Source of the DNA: JBOFFC01 sp051648405
GTDB taxonomy: Bacteria; Planctomycetota; Planctomycetia; Pirellulales; Lacipirellulaceae
NCBI GenBank assembly: GCA_051648405.1
Contig: JBOFFC010000065.1
Span: 1 to 27,968 of the forward strand
Length of the DNA stretch: 27,968 bases
Reading direction: 5' to 3'
Position 1 is the stretch's first letter; each line of letters begins with the position of its first letter. Under the pieces are notes generated by a model. The model was given only the letters and a program-made list of their open reading frames with translations, searched no databases and was not told where the DNA came from. The translations under genes were made by a program, and so were the position numbers. Of this stretch, positions 19,062 to 27,195 are shown piece after piece.

Positions 19062-19238
19062 GGGGGATGAAGGAGGGAGATGAGGGGGAGGGGCGCCTTC
19101 GTACTGCCAGCTCCGACGGCTTGCGGGCCTTCGTGAGATCGGAGCGAAGCGCCTTCAACTCTTCGGTTCCTCTCTCCAAGCCGCAGCCACTCCGCCCCGC
19201 CTGGCGACCGTCCCCCTCGTCTCCCCCCGTCATCCCTC
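19062..19238. repeat. MITE-like inverted-repeat element
   Basis: Arms 19062-19097 and 19203-19238 are 36-bp imperfect inverted repeats (30 of 36 matching), purine-rich on the left and pyrimidine-rich on the right. Inside, GGCGCCTTCG (19092-19101) can pair with CGAAGCGCC (19145-19153), and GCTCCGA (19110-19116) with TCGGAGC (19139-19145). No transposase is encoded. The left arm also contains runs of three to five G that could form a G-quadruplex. Confidence 0.55.
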
Positions 19239-19274
19239 GATCTACTCCTCGTAGGGCATGCCCGCGAGTCGGCG

Positions 19275-19304
19275 TTGTTGCGTCGGGCCCCGCGGCGGTA
19301 GACT
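19275..19304 (+). promoter_or_regulatory. promoter of the kdsD operon
   Basis: -35 TTGTTG (19275-19280), 18-bp spacer, -10 TAGACT (19299-19304). Start predicted near 19311, about 39 nt before the kdsD ATG. Confidence 0.5.
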
Positions 19305-19349
19305 CGCGACCCCTATGAATCCCGTGGCCCCGTCAAGGATGACTGGCCG

Positions 19350-20477
19350 ATGCCAAGCGCCGCTCAACGTGCGCCCGAAGCGCGCAACGCTCTCCCGCTG
19401 ACCCCCGACGAGCGCATCCACGCCGCGCGCGAGGTGCTGAGGATCGAGGCCGCCGCGCTCTGGCAGGCCTCGCACCGTTTGGGCGCCGACTTCGACGCCG
19501 CCCTCTCCCTGCTGTACCACTGCCGCGGCGCGGTGCTGGTGACCGGCATGGGGAAGGCCGGCCTGGTGGGTCAGAAGGTCGCCGCGACGCTCGCCTCGAC
19601 CGGCGCGACCGCCCACTTCCTGCACCCGGCTGAGGCGTTCCACGGCGACCTGGGGCGCGTCCGCGTGGGGGACGTCGTGCTCGCCCTCTCGCAGAGCGGC
19701 GAGACGGCCGAAGTCGTCCAGCTGCTGCCGAGCCTGCGCGAGCTGGGCGCCGAGCTGATCGCCGTCACCGCGACCGCCACGAGCACCCTCGGGCGCGCCG
19801 CGCGGGTCGTGCTCCCGCTGGGAGAGATCGACGAAGCCTGCACACTCGGCCTGGCGCCGAGCACCAGCACCGCGGTCATGCTCGCTCTGGGGGACGCGCT
19901 GGCGCTGGTCCTCAGCAGCCTCCGCGGCTTCCGCGCCGAGGACTTCGCCCGCTACCACCCCGGCGGCGCGCTCGGCAAGCGACTCGCTCGGGTTGAGGAC
20001 GTGATGCGACCGCTGGCCGATTGCCGCGTCGCCCCCGAGTCGCACACGGTCCGCCAGGTGCTGGTCGAGTGCGGAAAGCCGGGGAGGCGGACCGGCGCTG
20101 TGATGCTCGTTGACGCCGATGGCAAGCTCACGGGGCTGTTCACCGACAGCGACCTGGCGCGGCTGCTCGAGCGGCGCCACGAGGCGTCGCTCGACCGCCC
20201 GATCCGCGAGCTGATGCACAGCAACCCGACGACGATCCCCGCCGGCGAGCGTGTCGCCTCCGCCGTTAGGGTGCTCGCCGAGCGCAAGTTTAGCGAGCTG
20301 CCGGTGGTCGATGCCGACGGCAAGCCGCTCGGCCTGGTGGACGTGACCGACGTGGTCGGCTTCGCCGAGACGGTGGTCGATGCCCCCCCCACGGCGCCGG
20401 CGCCCCCCCTGTTGAAGACGACGACGCGCCCGACGGTCCGCGTGTTCCCCGGCGAAGACGTGTTCGCCGCGGGGTAG
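19350..20477 (+). CDS. kdsD: arabinose-5-phosphate isomerase, KdsD/KpsF/GutQ family
   Basis: 375 residues; E. coli KdsD has 328. A sugar-isomerase (SIS) domain spans about 55-195 with VLVTGMGKAGLVGQKVAATLASTG (62-85), ALSQSGET (112-119) and the HPGGALGKRL signature (203-212). Two CBS domains follow (about 215-275 and 280-345). It interconverts D-ribulose 5-phosphate and D-arabinose 5-phosphate, the first step towards Kdo for the LPS core. The 30-residue C-terminal tail after the second CBS domain is extra. It is the first gene of a plus-strand run; kdsC follows after 47 bases. This supports the Kdo assignment over a sugar-alcohol (GutQ) role. Confidence 0.93.
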   Translation: MPSAAQRAPEARNALPLTPDERIHAAREVLRIEAAALWQASHRLGADFDAALSLLYHCRGAVLVTGMGKAGLVGQKVAATLASTGATAHFLHPAEAFHGDLGRVRVGDVVLALSQSGETAEVVQLLPSLRELGAELIAVTATATSTLGRAARVVLPLGEIDEACTLGLAPSTSTAVMLALGDALALVLSSLRGFRAEDFARYHPGGALGKRLARVEDVMRPLADCRVAPESHTVRQVLVECGKPGRRTGAVMLVDADGKLTGLFTDSDLARLLERRHEASLDRPIRELMHSNPTTIPAGERVASAVRVLAERKFSELPVVDADGKPLGLVDVTDVVGFAETVVDAPPTAPAPPLLKTTTRPTVRVFPGEDVFAAG

Positions 20478-20524
20478 CGGCGCTAGGTCCTCCTGATTCT
20501 CACCCCGAGCCCCGTGATCCTGCT

Positions 20525-21043
20525 GTGTCGCTTGCCGAGACCTGCCGCCGGATCCGTGTCGTGCTGTCGGACGTCGATGGCGTGATGACCGACGGCTCGC
20601 TGTCGTTCGACGAGCGCGGCGCCGAGGTAAAGACGTTCCACGTCCGCGACGGGCTGGGGATCAAGCTCTGGCAGCGCGCCGGGGGGGTGTTCGGCATCGT
20701 CACGGGGCGCGACACGGTGGTGGTCGATCACCGCGCGAAAGAGCTGGGTATCGAGCACGTCCGCCAAGGAGTCTCCGAGAAGCTGCCGGTCGTGCGCGAG
20801 CTGGCCCAGGTACTGGGGGTCACGCTCGACCAGATCGCCTACCTGGGGGACGACCTCCCCGACGCCGAGTCGATCGCCGCCGTGGGGCTGGGGATCGCCG
20901 TCGCCGACGCCGTGGACGAAGCCCGCCACGCCGCGCGGCTGGTGACCAAAGAACGCGGCGGGCGCGGCGCGGTGCGCGAAGCGATCGAGACGATCCTGCG
21001 GCTTTCGGGTCGCTGGCCCGTCTCGTCGAGCGCTAACCCGTAA
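20525..21043 (+). CDS. kdsC: 3-deoxy-D-manno-octulosonate-8-phosphate phosphatase
   Basis: 172 residues from GTG 20525, a size typical of the capless HAD phosphatase KdsC. Motif I is LSDVDGVMTDG (Asp16 nucleophile, Asp18), with FHVRDGLGIK, motif II T60-G-R and motif III/IV KLPVV and YLGDDLPD (Asp109/Asp110). The fold forms a tetramer and hydrolyses Kdo-8-phosphate to Kdo. Position directly after kdsD fixes the role. Kdo-8-phosphate synthase (kdsA) and kdsB are not in this window. The stop is 22 bases before the next gene, so the three are co-transcribed. Confidence 0.95.
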   Translation: MSLAETCRRIRVVLSDVDGVMTDGSLSFDERGAEVKTFHVRDGLGIKLWQRAGGVFGIVTGRDTVVVDHRAKELGIEHVRQGVSEKLPVVRELAQVLGVTLDQIAYLGDDLPDAESIAAVGLGIAVADAVDEARHAARLVTKERGGRGAVREAIETILRLSGRWPVSSSANP

Positions 21044-21065
21044 CGCACGTGAGGGCCTCACCACC

Positions 21066-24000
21066 GTGTGGCAGCGAGTCGTCAACGCATCGATCGCCCT
21101 GGCCGTGACGCTGGTCGCGTACCAGGTCTACTCGTTGACGGTGACGCCGCTCTGCGAGCCGAGCGTGGCCCTGCGTGGCGCGACTCCGGCCAGCGACGAA
21201 GACTGGCGCGAAGGCGCCGGCGCCGTCGCGCGGTACCAAGAACTGCTCCGCCACTACTTCCCCGCCGGGCACTGGTCGCTCGTGGGCGCCCCGAAGATCG
21301 TCGAGAGCGGGCAGGGCCTGCTGGTGCTTGACGACTACAAGCCGGACGACCGCGGTCGTGTCGTGCTGACGCAGTGCGCGGTGATCGTGTTCCCCACGCC
21401 CCGTTCGGCCTCCGGCCCGCCGCCGCGCGACGCGATCGTCTTCGAGACGGCCGGGGGGGCGACGCTGCAGTTCGACAACGAATTCAACCCGACGCGCGGC
21501 AAGATCGGCAAACCGATCGGCGGCTACTTCCCCGGCGAGCTGGTGATCCGCAGCGACATGCGCGAGCCGGGTCCCGACGACGACCTGCTGATCGTCACGC
21601 GCGACCTGCGGCTCGACGAGGCGATCCTCTCGACCGAGGCGCCCGTGTCGTTTCGGCTGGGTCCGCACCACGGCGGTGGCCGGAGGTTGGAGGTCCGCTT
21701 GCTGCGCGACAACCTCGCTTCGCCCGGGGGTGACGCCGAGATCACGGGGGTCGCGTCGCTGGAGATCAGCGACGAAGTCCAGGTGACGATCAGCCTGCCC
21801 GAGGACGGGTTCGGCATCGAGCAGGGCGATCGGTTGGCCTCGGTCTACGAAACGGCGCCCGCGGCAGCAGAGGGTGTCGAACTGACGTCGGCCCCGATGC
21901 CGATCGGCGCTGCCGATGGCCCGCTGACGCTCACCAGCGTCGGCCCGTTCCGCTTCGACTTCACGACGTTCATCGCCGCGTTCCTCGACGACGTGCGCGC
22001 CACGCGCCCACTCGCCGCGGGGCCGAGCGACCAACTGTTCTGCGCCGAGCTGCGCCTGCACTTCGCCGGGGGCGCCGCGGGCCCCGCCCCGCTGACGCCG
22101 GCCGACGAACCGGACCTCGCCCGCGCGCAGGGGCGGATCCTGCAGCAGATGACCCCCTACCTGCTCGAGGCGCTCGGCAACCCCGTGCGGCTCGACTCCC
22201 CTTCGCGCTACGCCGCGGTGCGCGGGCAACGGCTTCGGGTGTGGGTCGCGAAGACTCGCTTCCGCGTCGATGGGGCGCCGGCGACGGTCGCCTTCGGGCT
22301 CAACGAGGCGCAGGCCGCGTGGATCGACTACCGCGTCCCACCCGCTACCTCCGCGGCGGCGATCGGCAAGCTGATGATGGCGGGCCCCGGATCGATGCGC
22401 GTCGCCCCCGACGAAGCCGACCCGCAAAAAACCGTCGAGGCCCGCTGGGGCGCCACGGCCGACGGCAGCTCGGCCGTGCGACTCGTGCGCAACGACGCGG
22501 GGCAACCGATCCTCTCGCTCGCGGGCTCGCCGCAGGTCGCCGCGGCGGGGCTGGGGCGGGTCCAAGCCGACGGCTTCCTGGTGCGCCTGCGTGAGGTCCC
22601 GGCCGACGGCCCCGAGGGACCCGCGGTCGAGCTCGGCCCCGCCGGTCGCGGCGGCGTCGAGAAGCTCGCCATCCTGCCCGAGCGGATCGACGGGACGGGG
22701 AACGTCCGTTTCAAGGGGCGCGACATCGAGGGGGCGACCGACCGCCTCGTCGCCTGGTTCCGCCCGGTTGACCCCCCCGTGGCGCCGGCGGCGATCCCCG
22801 CTTCGTTGGGAACGCAGCCCGCCGCACTCTCCGCCCAGCCCTCCGTGTCACCAAGCCCGCCGCCTGCCCCGTCGGTTCCTACGGCGGCGCGGGCGATCGA
22901 CGCCAGTCGGACCGGGGGCCGCCAGTACCGCCTCACCTCGCAGGAGGTGCAGCTCGACGTGGCGCTCGCCGCGCGGCGCGCAGAGCCGACCGGCCTGCTG
23001 TGCAGTGGGTCGGTCCGTTTCGAGGAGGCGCCGACCGCAACGACGCCGCAGCCGCTGCTCGTGGAGGGGGAGCAACTGCGCGTCGATGGCCTCGAGCGCG
23101 AGTTCGCTCGGCTCACGGTCGCCGGCGTGGCCGACTCGCGACCGATGCCCGAAGACAAAGCGAACCCCCGCGCGGGGCTCGCGCGGTTCGAGGCCCGCGG
23201 CATGGAGATGTGGGCCCGCGACCTGCACGTCGATCAAGGCGCCAACCGCGTGTGGGTCGAGGGCCCGGGAGACGCGCGGATGCAACTCACGCGCAAGGTT
23301 GGGGGCGCGCTCGCGGGCCTCGAAGGAGAGGTCACCCTCCGCTGGGCCGGAGGGATGGAGTTCAACGGGGCGCGCGTCGCGCTGCGCGGCGACGTGTTCG
23401 CCGAGGCGACGAACGACTGGGTCCACTGCGAGACGCTCGCGGCGACCCTCGACCGTCCCGTCGATCTGCGCGGCGGGTCGAGTGGCGGCGGAGCCCAAGT
23501 GAACGTCGTCGAAGTCGAGTGCATGGGGGGGGTCACGATCGACCACCGTTCCAAGGACGAAGGGGGCCAGCGCTCGCACGAGCGGGCCCAGCTCGCGACA
23601 TTGCGCGTGAACCGCGCCACGGGCGCCATCGCCGGGCAAGGCCCCGGTTGGGTCCGGTCGGTCCACCTGTCCGATGCGCAGTTCTCGCTCGGAGAGCCCG
23701 CGGCCCCCGCCCAGCAAGCCGCGGCGCCCGCGCGACTGCGGTTCCTACGCGTCAACTTCAATCGGGGTGTGGACGGCAACCTGAACGAGCGCGCGCTGCG
23801 CTTCCTCGAGCAGGTCCGCGCCGTCTACGGCCCCGTGCTGGCGTGGGAGCAGCAGCTACCGATCGACCAGCCGGGACAGATGCCCCCGGACGTGCTGCGA
23901 CTGGAAGGGGACGAGCTGCGCGTCTACGAGGACCCGGCCGCCCGCTACGCTGCCGGCGCGCCAACGTCGAGCGGCAACCTGGGCCCCGTCGAGATGCGTG

Positions 24001-24275
24001 TGCTCGGCGCGGTGAAGATCGAGGGCGCCGCCAGCGGCGGCTCGCAGCCGTTCCTCGCCGAGGCGGCCGCCGCAAGCTACACGCAGGCGAAGGAGACGTT
24101 CGTCCTGGAAGGGGACGCGGCGCGCGACGCGACGATCTGGTTGGTCCACGACCCGGCGGCGCCCCCCGCGAAAACCGTCGGCCGGAAACTCAGCTACAAT
24201 CGGCGAGACGGCCGCCTGAAGATGGAAGACTGGCGTGGCGGGACGTTCGACGGCGCGGGGCGCTCGGGCCCGTAG
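21066..24275 (+). CDS. very large LptC/LptA (OstA)-like envelope protein
   Basis: 1069 residues from GTG 21066, 22 bases after kdsC. An N-terminal membrane helix (about 4-25) precedes a periplasmic body rich in beta strands. The first half (30-560) includes the pattern TQCAVIVFPT...AIVFETAGGATLQFDNEF. A Pro/Ala-rich linker covers about 566-615. The second half has several OstA-like strands, clearest at about 760-800 (GMEFNGARVALRGDVFAEA, then WVHCETLAATLDRPVDL) and VECMGGVTIDH. LptC and LptA are small proteins that carry LPS across the periplasm; here one protein several times larger sits in their usual place after kdsD-kdsC. The similarity is by pattern, not proof; no classical LptB or LptD is adjacent. 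Confidence 0.75.
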   Translation: MWQRVVNASIALAVTLVAYQVYSLTVTPLCEPSVALRGATPASDEDWREGAGAVARYQELLRHYFPAGHWSLVGAPKIVESGQGLLVLDDYKPDDRGRVVLTQCAVIVFPTPRSASGPPPRDAIVFETAGGATLQFDNEFNPTRGKIGKPIGGYFPGELVIRSDMREPGPDDDLLIVTRDLRLDEAILSTEAPVSFRLGPHHGGGRRLEVRLLRDNLASPGGDAEITGVASLEISDEVQVTISLPEDGFGIEQGDRLASVYETAPAAAEGVELTSAPMPIGAADGPLTLTSVGPFRFDFTTFIAAFLDDVRATRPLAAGPSDQLFCAELRLHFAGGAAGPAPLTPADEPDLARAQGRILQQMTPYLLEALGNPVRLDSPSRYAAVRGQRLRVWVAKTRFRVDGAPATVAFGLNEAQAAWIDYRVPPATSAAAIGKLMMAGPGSMRVAPDEADPQKTVEARWGATADGSSAVRLVRNDAGQPILSLAGSPQVAAAGLGRVQADGFLVRLREVPADGPEGPAVELGPAGRGGVEKLAILPERIDGTGNVRFKGRDIEGATDRLVAWFRPVDPPVAPAAIPASLGTQPAALSAQPSVSPSPPPAPSVPTAARAIDASRTGGRQYRLTSQEVQLDVALAARRAEPTGLLCSGSVRFEEAPTATTPQPLLVEGEQLRVDGLEREFARLTVAGVADSRPMPEDKANPRAGLARFEARGMEMWARDLHVDQGANRVWVEGPGDARMQLTRKVGGALAGLEGEVTLRWAGGMEFNGARVALRGDVFAEATNDWVHCETLAATLDRPVDLRGGSSGGGAQVNVVEVECMGGVTIDHRSKDEGGQRSHERAQLATLRVNRATGAIAGQGPGWVRSVHLSDAQFSLGEPAAPAQQAAAPARLRFLRVNFNRGVDGNLNERALRFLEQVRAVYGPVLAWEQQLPIDQPGQMPPDVLRLEGDELRVYEDPAARYAAGAPTSSGNLGPVEMRVLGAVKIEGAASGGSQPFLAEAAAASYTQAKETFVLEGDAARDATIWLVHDPAAPPAKTVGRKLSYNRRDGRLKMEDWRGGTFDGAGRSGP

Positions 24276-24311
24276 CGACCGCGCACCCGCTCTCTCAACG
24301 ACGCCGCCGCC

Positions 24312-25307
24312 GTGCTGATCGTCTTTACGAGCGACCACGTCGCGATGCCGCTCCCCGAGAAGCACCCCTTCCCGCGCAACAAGTACGCGCTCGCGCGCCA
24401 GCGCGTGAAGGGGTTCGCCGAGCGCTACGGCGTCTCGATGCGCGAGGCCCCGGCCGCCACCGACGACGAGCTGCTGCGGGTCCACACGGCGGACTACATC
24501 GCGCGGGTGCGGGGCGGGTTGCTCAGCGAGCGCGAGCAGCGTGAGATCGGCTTTCCCTGGTCGGAGGGGTTCGTCCAGCGGTCGTTGCACTCGACCGGCG
24601 CGACGCTCGCCGCTGCGCGCGGGGTGTTCGCGCTCCGTGATCGGGGCGTGGCGGCTTGGGGGGCGCACCTGGCCGGGGGTACCCATCACGCTTTCGCCGA
24701 CCGCGGACAGGGGTTTTGCGTCTTCAACGACGTCGCGGTGGCGATCCGCGCGGTGCAGGCCGAGGGCGCGTTCGAGCGCGCGATGGTGATCGACCTCGAC
24801 GTCCACCAGGGGAACGGCACGGCGGCGATCTTCGCCGATGACCCGACGGTGTTCACGTTGAGCGTCCACGGCGCGAAGAACTTCCCGTTGCGCAAGGAGA
24901 CGAGCGACCTCGACGCGCCGCTCGCCGACGGGACCGAGGACGACGAGTACCTCGCCCTGGTGCGCGCGACGCTCGACGAGGCGTGGCGGCGGTTCGACCC
25001 GCAGGTGGCCTTCTACATCGCCGGCGCCGACCCCTACGTCGCCGATCGTTACGGCCGGATGGCGCTCACGAAGGACGGCCTGCGCGAGCGCGACCGAATG
25101 GTGATGGCCGACTGCCGCGAGCGCGGCCTGCCGGTCGTCGCGGCGATGGGGGGAGGCTACGCGCGGAACATCGACGACGTCGCCGAGATCTACGCGACGA
25201 CGATCCGGGTGATGGCCGAGCACGCGCCGGTTCCCCCTCCCTCCGCTCGGGGGGGAGAGGTCGAAGCGGGTACCCAGGACGCCCCCTCTCCTAGCCCCGC
25301 CCCCTGA
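24312..25307 (+). CDS. histone deacetylase-family enzyme (zinc deacetylase)
   Basis: 331 residues from GTG 24312. The arginase/deacetylase fold is complete: HTADYI (58-63), GGTHHAFADRGQGFCVFND (122-140; His125/His126), DLDVHQGNGT (161-170; zinc ligands Asp163 and His165), AGADPY (237-242; third ligand Asp240) and MGGGY (279-283; catalytic Tyr283). Bacterial members deacetylate small molecules such as acetylpolyamines or acetoin-related substrates, or proteins; the substrate is unknown. It lies 36 bases after the OstA-like gene in the same run. The last 25 or so residues (VPPPSARGGEVEAGTQDAPSPSPAP) and the stop codon are encoded by a dispersed repeat, so the natural C-terminus has been replaced or extended. 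Confidence 0.93.
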   Translation: MLIVFTSDHVAMPLPEKHPFPRNKYALARQRVKGFAERYGVSMREAPAATDDELLRVHTADYIARVRGGLLSEREQREIGFPWSEGFVQRSLHSTGATLAAARGVFALRDRGVAAWGAHLAGGTHHAFADRGQGFCVFNDVAVAIRAVQAEGAFERAMVIDLDVHQGNGTAAIFADDPTVFTLSVHGAKNFPLRKETSDLDAPLADGTEDDEYLALVRATLDEAWRRFDPQVAFYIAGADPYVADRYGRMALTKDGLRERDRMVMADCRERGLPVVAAMGGGYARNIDDVAEIYATTIRVMAEHAPVPPPSARGGEVEAGTQDAPSPSPAP

Positions 25308-25325
25308 AGGGGGAGGGGGATTCTT
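25233..25325. repeat. dispersed palindromic element, copy B, inside the deacetylase 3' end
   Basis: Inverted ends CCCCCTCCC (25233-25241) and GGGAGGGGG (25311-25319), interior GGGTACCC (25268-25275) and CCCCCTGAAGGG, ending GGGGGATTCT. It matches copy A at 1118-1216 block by block. The TGA of CCCTGAAGGG is the stop codon of the deacetylase gene (25305-25307). Confidence 0.75.
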
Positions 25326-25356
25326 GCGCGACGCGCGACTCAATCGTAGGGTCTTC

Positions 25357-26154
25357 ATGGCTACCCAGTCTTCCTCGTTGATCGAACTCCAACGCGTCTC
25401 GCTGCGGCTCGGCGGCAAAGACGTCGTCGCAGACATCGACTGGCGCGTCGAGCGCGGCCGGCACACGGCCGTGCTGGGGCCCAACGGGTCGGGGAAGACG
25501 ACGCTGCTGCGGCTGGCGTGCGGCTACCAGTGGCCATCTGCGGGGCGCGTGCTCCGCTTGGGAGAAGCGCTGATCGACCTCGGCACGCTCCGCCGACAGA
25601 TCGGATGGATCGCCAGCGACCTCGCCGCGCAGATCCCGCAAGACGACACGGCGGTCGAGACGGTCGTCACGGGGCGTTACGCCCAGGTCGGCCTGAAGCG
25701 GAAGCTGTGGTACGCACCGACCGCCGCCGACATGGACGAAGCGCACGCGCTCCTCGAGTCGCTCGGTTGCGGCGCGCTGGCCCGCAGGCCGTTCGGCGTG
25801 CTCTCGCACGGCGAGCGGCAGCAGGTGCTGCTGGCCCGCGCGCGGATGGCGGGCCCGCTGCTGCTGGTGCTCGACGAGCCGACCAGCGGCATGGACCCCG
25901 GCGTGCGCGAGCGGTTCCTCGCCTGGCTCGACGAGCGGCTCGCGGACCCCGCTTGCCCGACCGTGATCTACGTCACGCACCACGTCGAAGAGATCGTCCC
26001 GGGGCTGGGCTGGACGATCGCCGTGCGCGACGGCCGCCTCCACCGCGACGGCCCGACCGCAGCGGTCGTCACGCAGGAGCTGATCGAGACGCTGTACGCC
26101 ACGCGGCTCGCGCGACTCGACCTCGTGAGCGGGCGGCGCTGGCCGATCTGGTGA
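25357..26154 (+). CDS. ABC transporter ATP-binding protein
   Basis: 265 residues from ATG 25357, after TAGGG. Walker A GPNGSGKTT (41-49), Q-loop region near 92-95, ABC signature LSHGERQ (149-155), Walker B LLLVLDEP (168-175), D-loop SGMD (177-180) and H-loop His208 (VTHH) are all intact. The signature LSHGERQQVLLARA resembles the YlmA/ModF type rather than LptB. It hydrolyses ATP to drive transport; no permease gene is nearby, so substrate and direction are unknown. It lies at the end of the kdsD run, and its position after an OstA-like protein makes a role in export tempting but unproven. A TTG in frame at 25324 would add 11 residues. Confidence 0.9.
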   Translation: MATQSSSLIELQRVSLRLGGKDVVADIDWRVERGRHTAVLGPNGSGKTTLLRLACGYQWPSAGRVLRLGEALIDLGTLRRQIGWIASDLAAQIPQDDTAVETVVTGRYAQVGLKRKLWYAPTAADMDEAHALLESLGCGALARRPFGVLSHGERQQVLLARARMAGPLLLVLDEPTSGMDPGVRERFLAWLDERLADPACPTVIYVTHHVEEIVPGLGWTIAVRDGRLHRDGPTAAVVTQELIETLYATRLARLDLVSGRRWPIW

Positions 26155-27101
26155 CCAACAGCAGTGTAGGCGAGCCGTAGCGCAGCGCGACGCGACGCGC
26201 TATCGGACCAGAAGCGCTTCGCGTCGAGCGGGTAGCCGGCGGTGGGCTTGATGCCGGGGACTTCACTAGCCCAATAGGCGTTGAACGCCTGCATCGCGAG
26301 CTCGCGCAGCAGCTTGGCGGTCATCGACGCGAGGGCGACCTCGAGCAGTTGCTCTCCCTTCGCGCGGAACGCGACCGACACCAGGTCGCTCGCCGCGCCG
26401 AGGCGGTAGCCGCTGACGGCGCGGCTCTCAACCTTCGTCTCGACCCAGCCGGCCGGGTCGAGGTCCCCCAGGTGCCGCTGCACGAGCGCCGCGTAGCGGT
26501 TCCGCCCCCCGTGCTTGTCGAGGGTGACGCGCAGCGGGCCGCGGCGCTTGCGCGCGCGGGTGTGCTCATCGACCAGCGAACGCACCAGCGACAGCGACAC
26601 GTGCGACAGCGCTGCCCCCTTGGTCCCCAGACGATCGACGAGCGTGTTGAACTCGCGTGGCCAAACGACGCGCGCGCGGATCGTCGGGCCTTCGATACGG
26701 GCGTCGCGTAGCGCGCCGCCGAGCCTCTCGACGTCGGCGCCGAACGTCGGCGCTGCGGGGATCGACGGCTCGATCGCCCCCTCCCAAGGGAACGCGCGAT
26801 CGGGCAGCTCGACACAACGCGCCAGCTCGCTCCACGAAGCGGGGGGGGGCTCGCCCGTGGCGCCGAGCGCCGCGAGCACGCCACGCGCCAGGGGCGCGAC
26901 GCCACCTCCGGGCTGGTAGAGCCGCTTCGAGTCGGCGATCGGGACACGGCCATCGGACGTCGGCGCAGGCGAAGCTGCGCCGGCCAGCGCCGCGTAGAGG
27001 TCGAGATCGAAGTCTCGCGTCGGCCACAACGTGGCGGCGACCACCAACGGGCCCAGGTTCGGACCGTACCCCGCTTCGTCCACGCCGAGGATTGCGCCCA
27101 T
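25968..27101 (-). CDS. RNase HII-like nuclease with an aberrant C-terminal tail
   Basis: 377 residues from ATG 27101. The N-terminus MGAILGVDEAGYGPNLGPLVVAA carries the Asp8-Glu9 pair of RNase HII (family DEAGRG, here DEAGYG), followed by ADSKRL (56-61) and a further acidic site at RVTLDKHGGR (191-200). The body ends AFNAYWASEVPGIKPTAGYPLDAKRFW (273-298). RNases HII cut RNA in RNA-DNA hybrids. The sequence is longer than the usual 200-residue enzyme, as in some planctomycete homologues. From about residue 300 the protein turns into arginine-rich sequence encoded by a REP fragment and then antisense to the ABC gene, overlapping it by 187 bases. The true enzyme probably ends near 26200. ATG 27125 is less likely because a TACAAT box lies between the two starts. 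Confidence 0.75.
   Translation of the reverse strand: MGAILGVDEAGYGPNLGPLVVAATLWPTRDFDLDLYAALAGAASPAPTSDGRVPIADSKRLYQPGGGVAPLARGVLAALGATGEPPPASWSELARCVELPDRAFPWEGAIEPSIPAAPTFGADVERLGGALRDARIEGPTIRARVVWPREFNTLVDRLGTKGAALSHVSLSLVRSLVDEHTRARKRRGPLRVTLDKHGGRNRYAALVQRHLGDLDPAGWVETKVESRAVSGYRLGAASDLVSVAFRAKGEQLLEVALASMTAKLLRELAMQAFNAYWASEVPGIKPTAGYPLDAKRFWSDSASRRAALRLAYTAVGHQIGQRRPLTRSSRASRVAYSVSISSCVTTAAVGPSRWRRPSRTAIVQPSPGTISSTWCVT
26166..26191. repeat. REP-like fragment between ABC and RNase HII-like genes
   Basis: GTAGGCGAGCCG (26166-26177) matches the inner part of the REP-like unit after carB, and CGCAGCGCGAC (26181-26191) is the inverse of 18490-18500. It starts 11 bases after the ABC stop codon and overlaps the 3' part of the minus-strand gene. 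Confidence 0.55.
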
Positions 27102-27108
27102 CGGACCG

Positions 27109-27114
27109 ATTGTA
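27109..27114 (-). promoter_or_regulatory. -10-like box for the RNase HII-like gene
   Basis: TACAAT on the minus strand ends 7 bases before the ATG at 27101, which predicts a leaderless or nearly leaderless message. No -35 is evident. Confidence 0.4.
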
Positions 27115-27195
27115 GCGGCCCGCACGCCGCCGCACGGGGCGCGGGGTGGCGTAGGCTTGTGGTCTCGGCTTCAACGCTCAGAAGGCCCTTCCCAA

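Noticed and set aside
18500..19318. Small frames of about 80-150 codons in the carB-kdsD gap
   Set aside because: Residue use is typical of non-coding GC-rich DNA, and stems and repeats explain the region better.
25357..26154. Naming the ABC ATPase LptB because it ends a Kdo/OstA-like run
   Set aside because: Its signature region looks more like YlmA/ModF-type ATPases, and a deacetylase gene separates it from the OstA-like gene.
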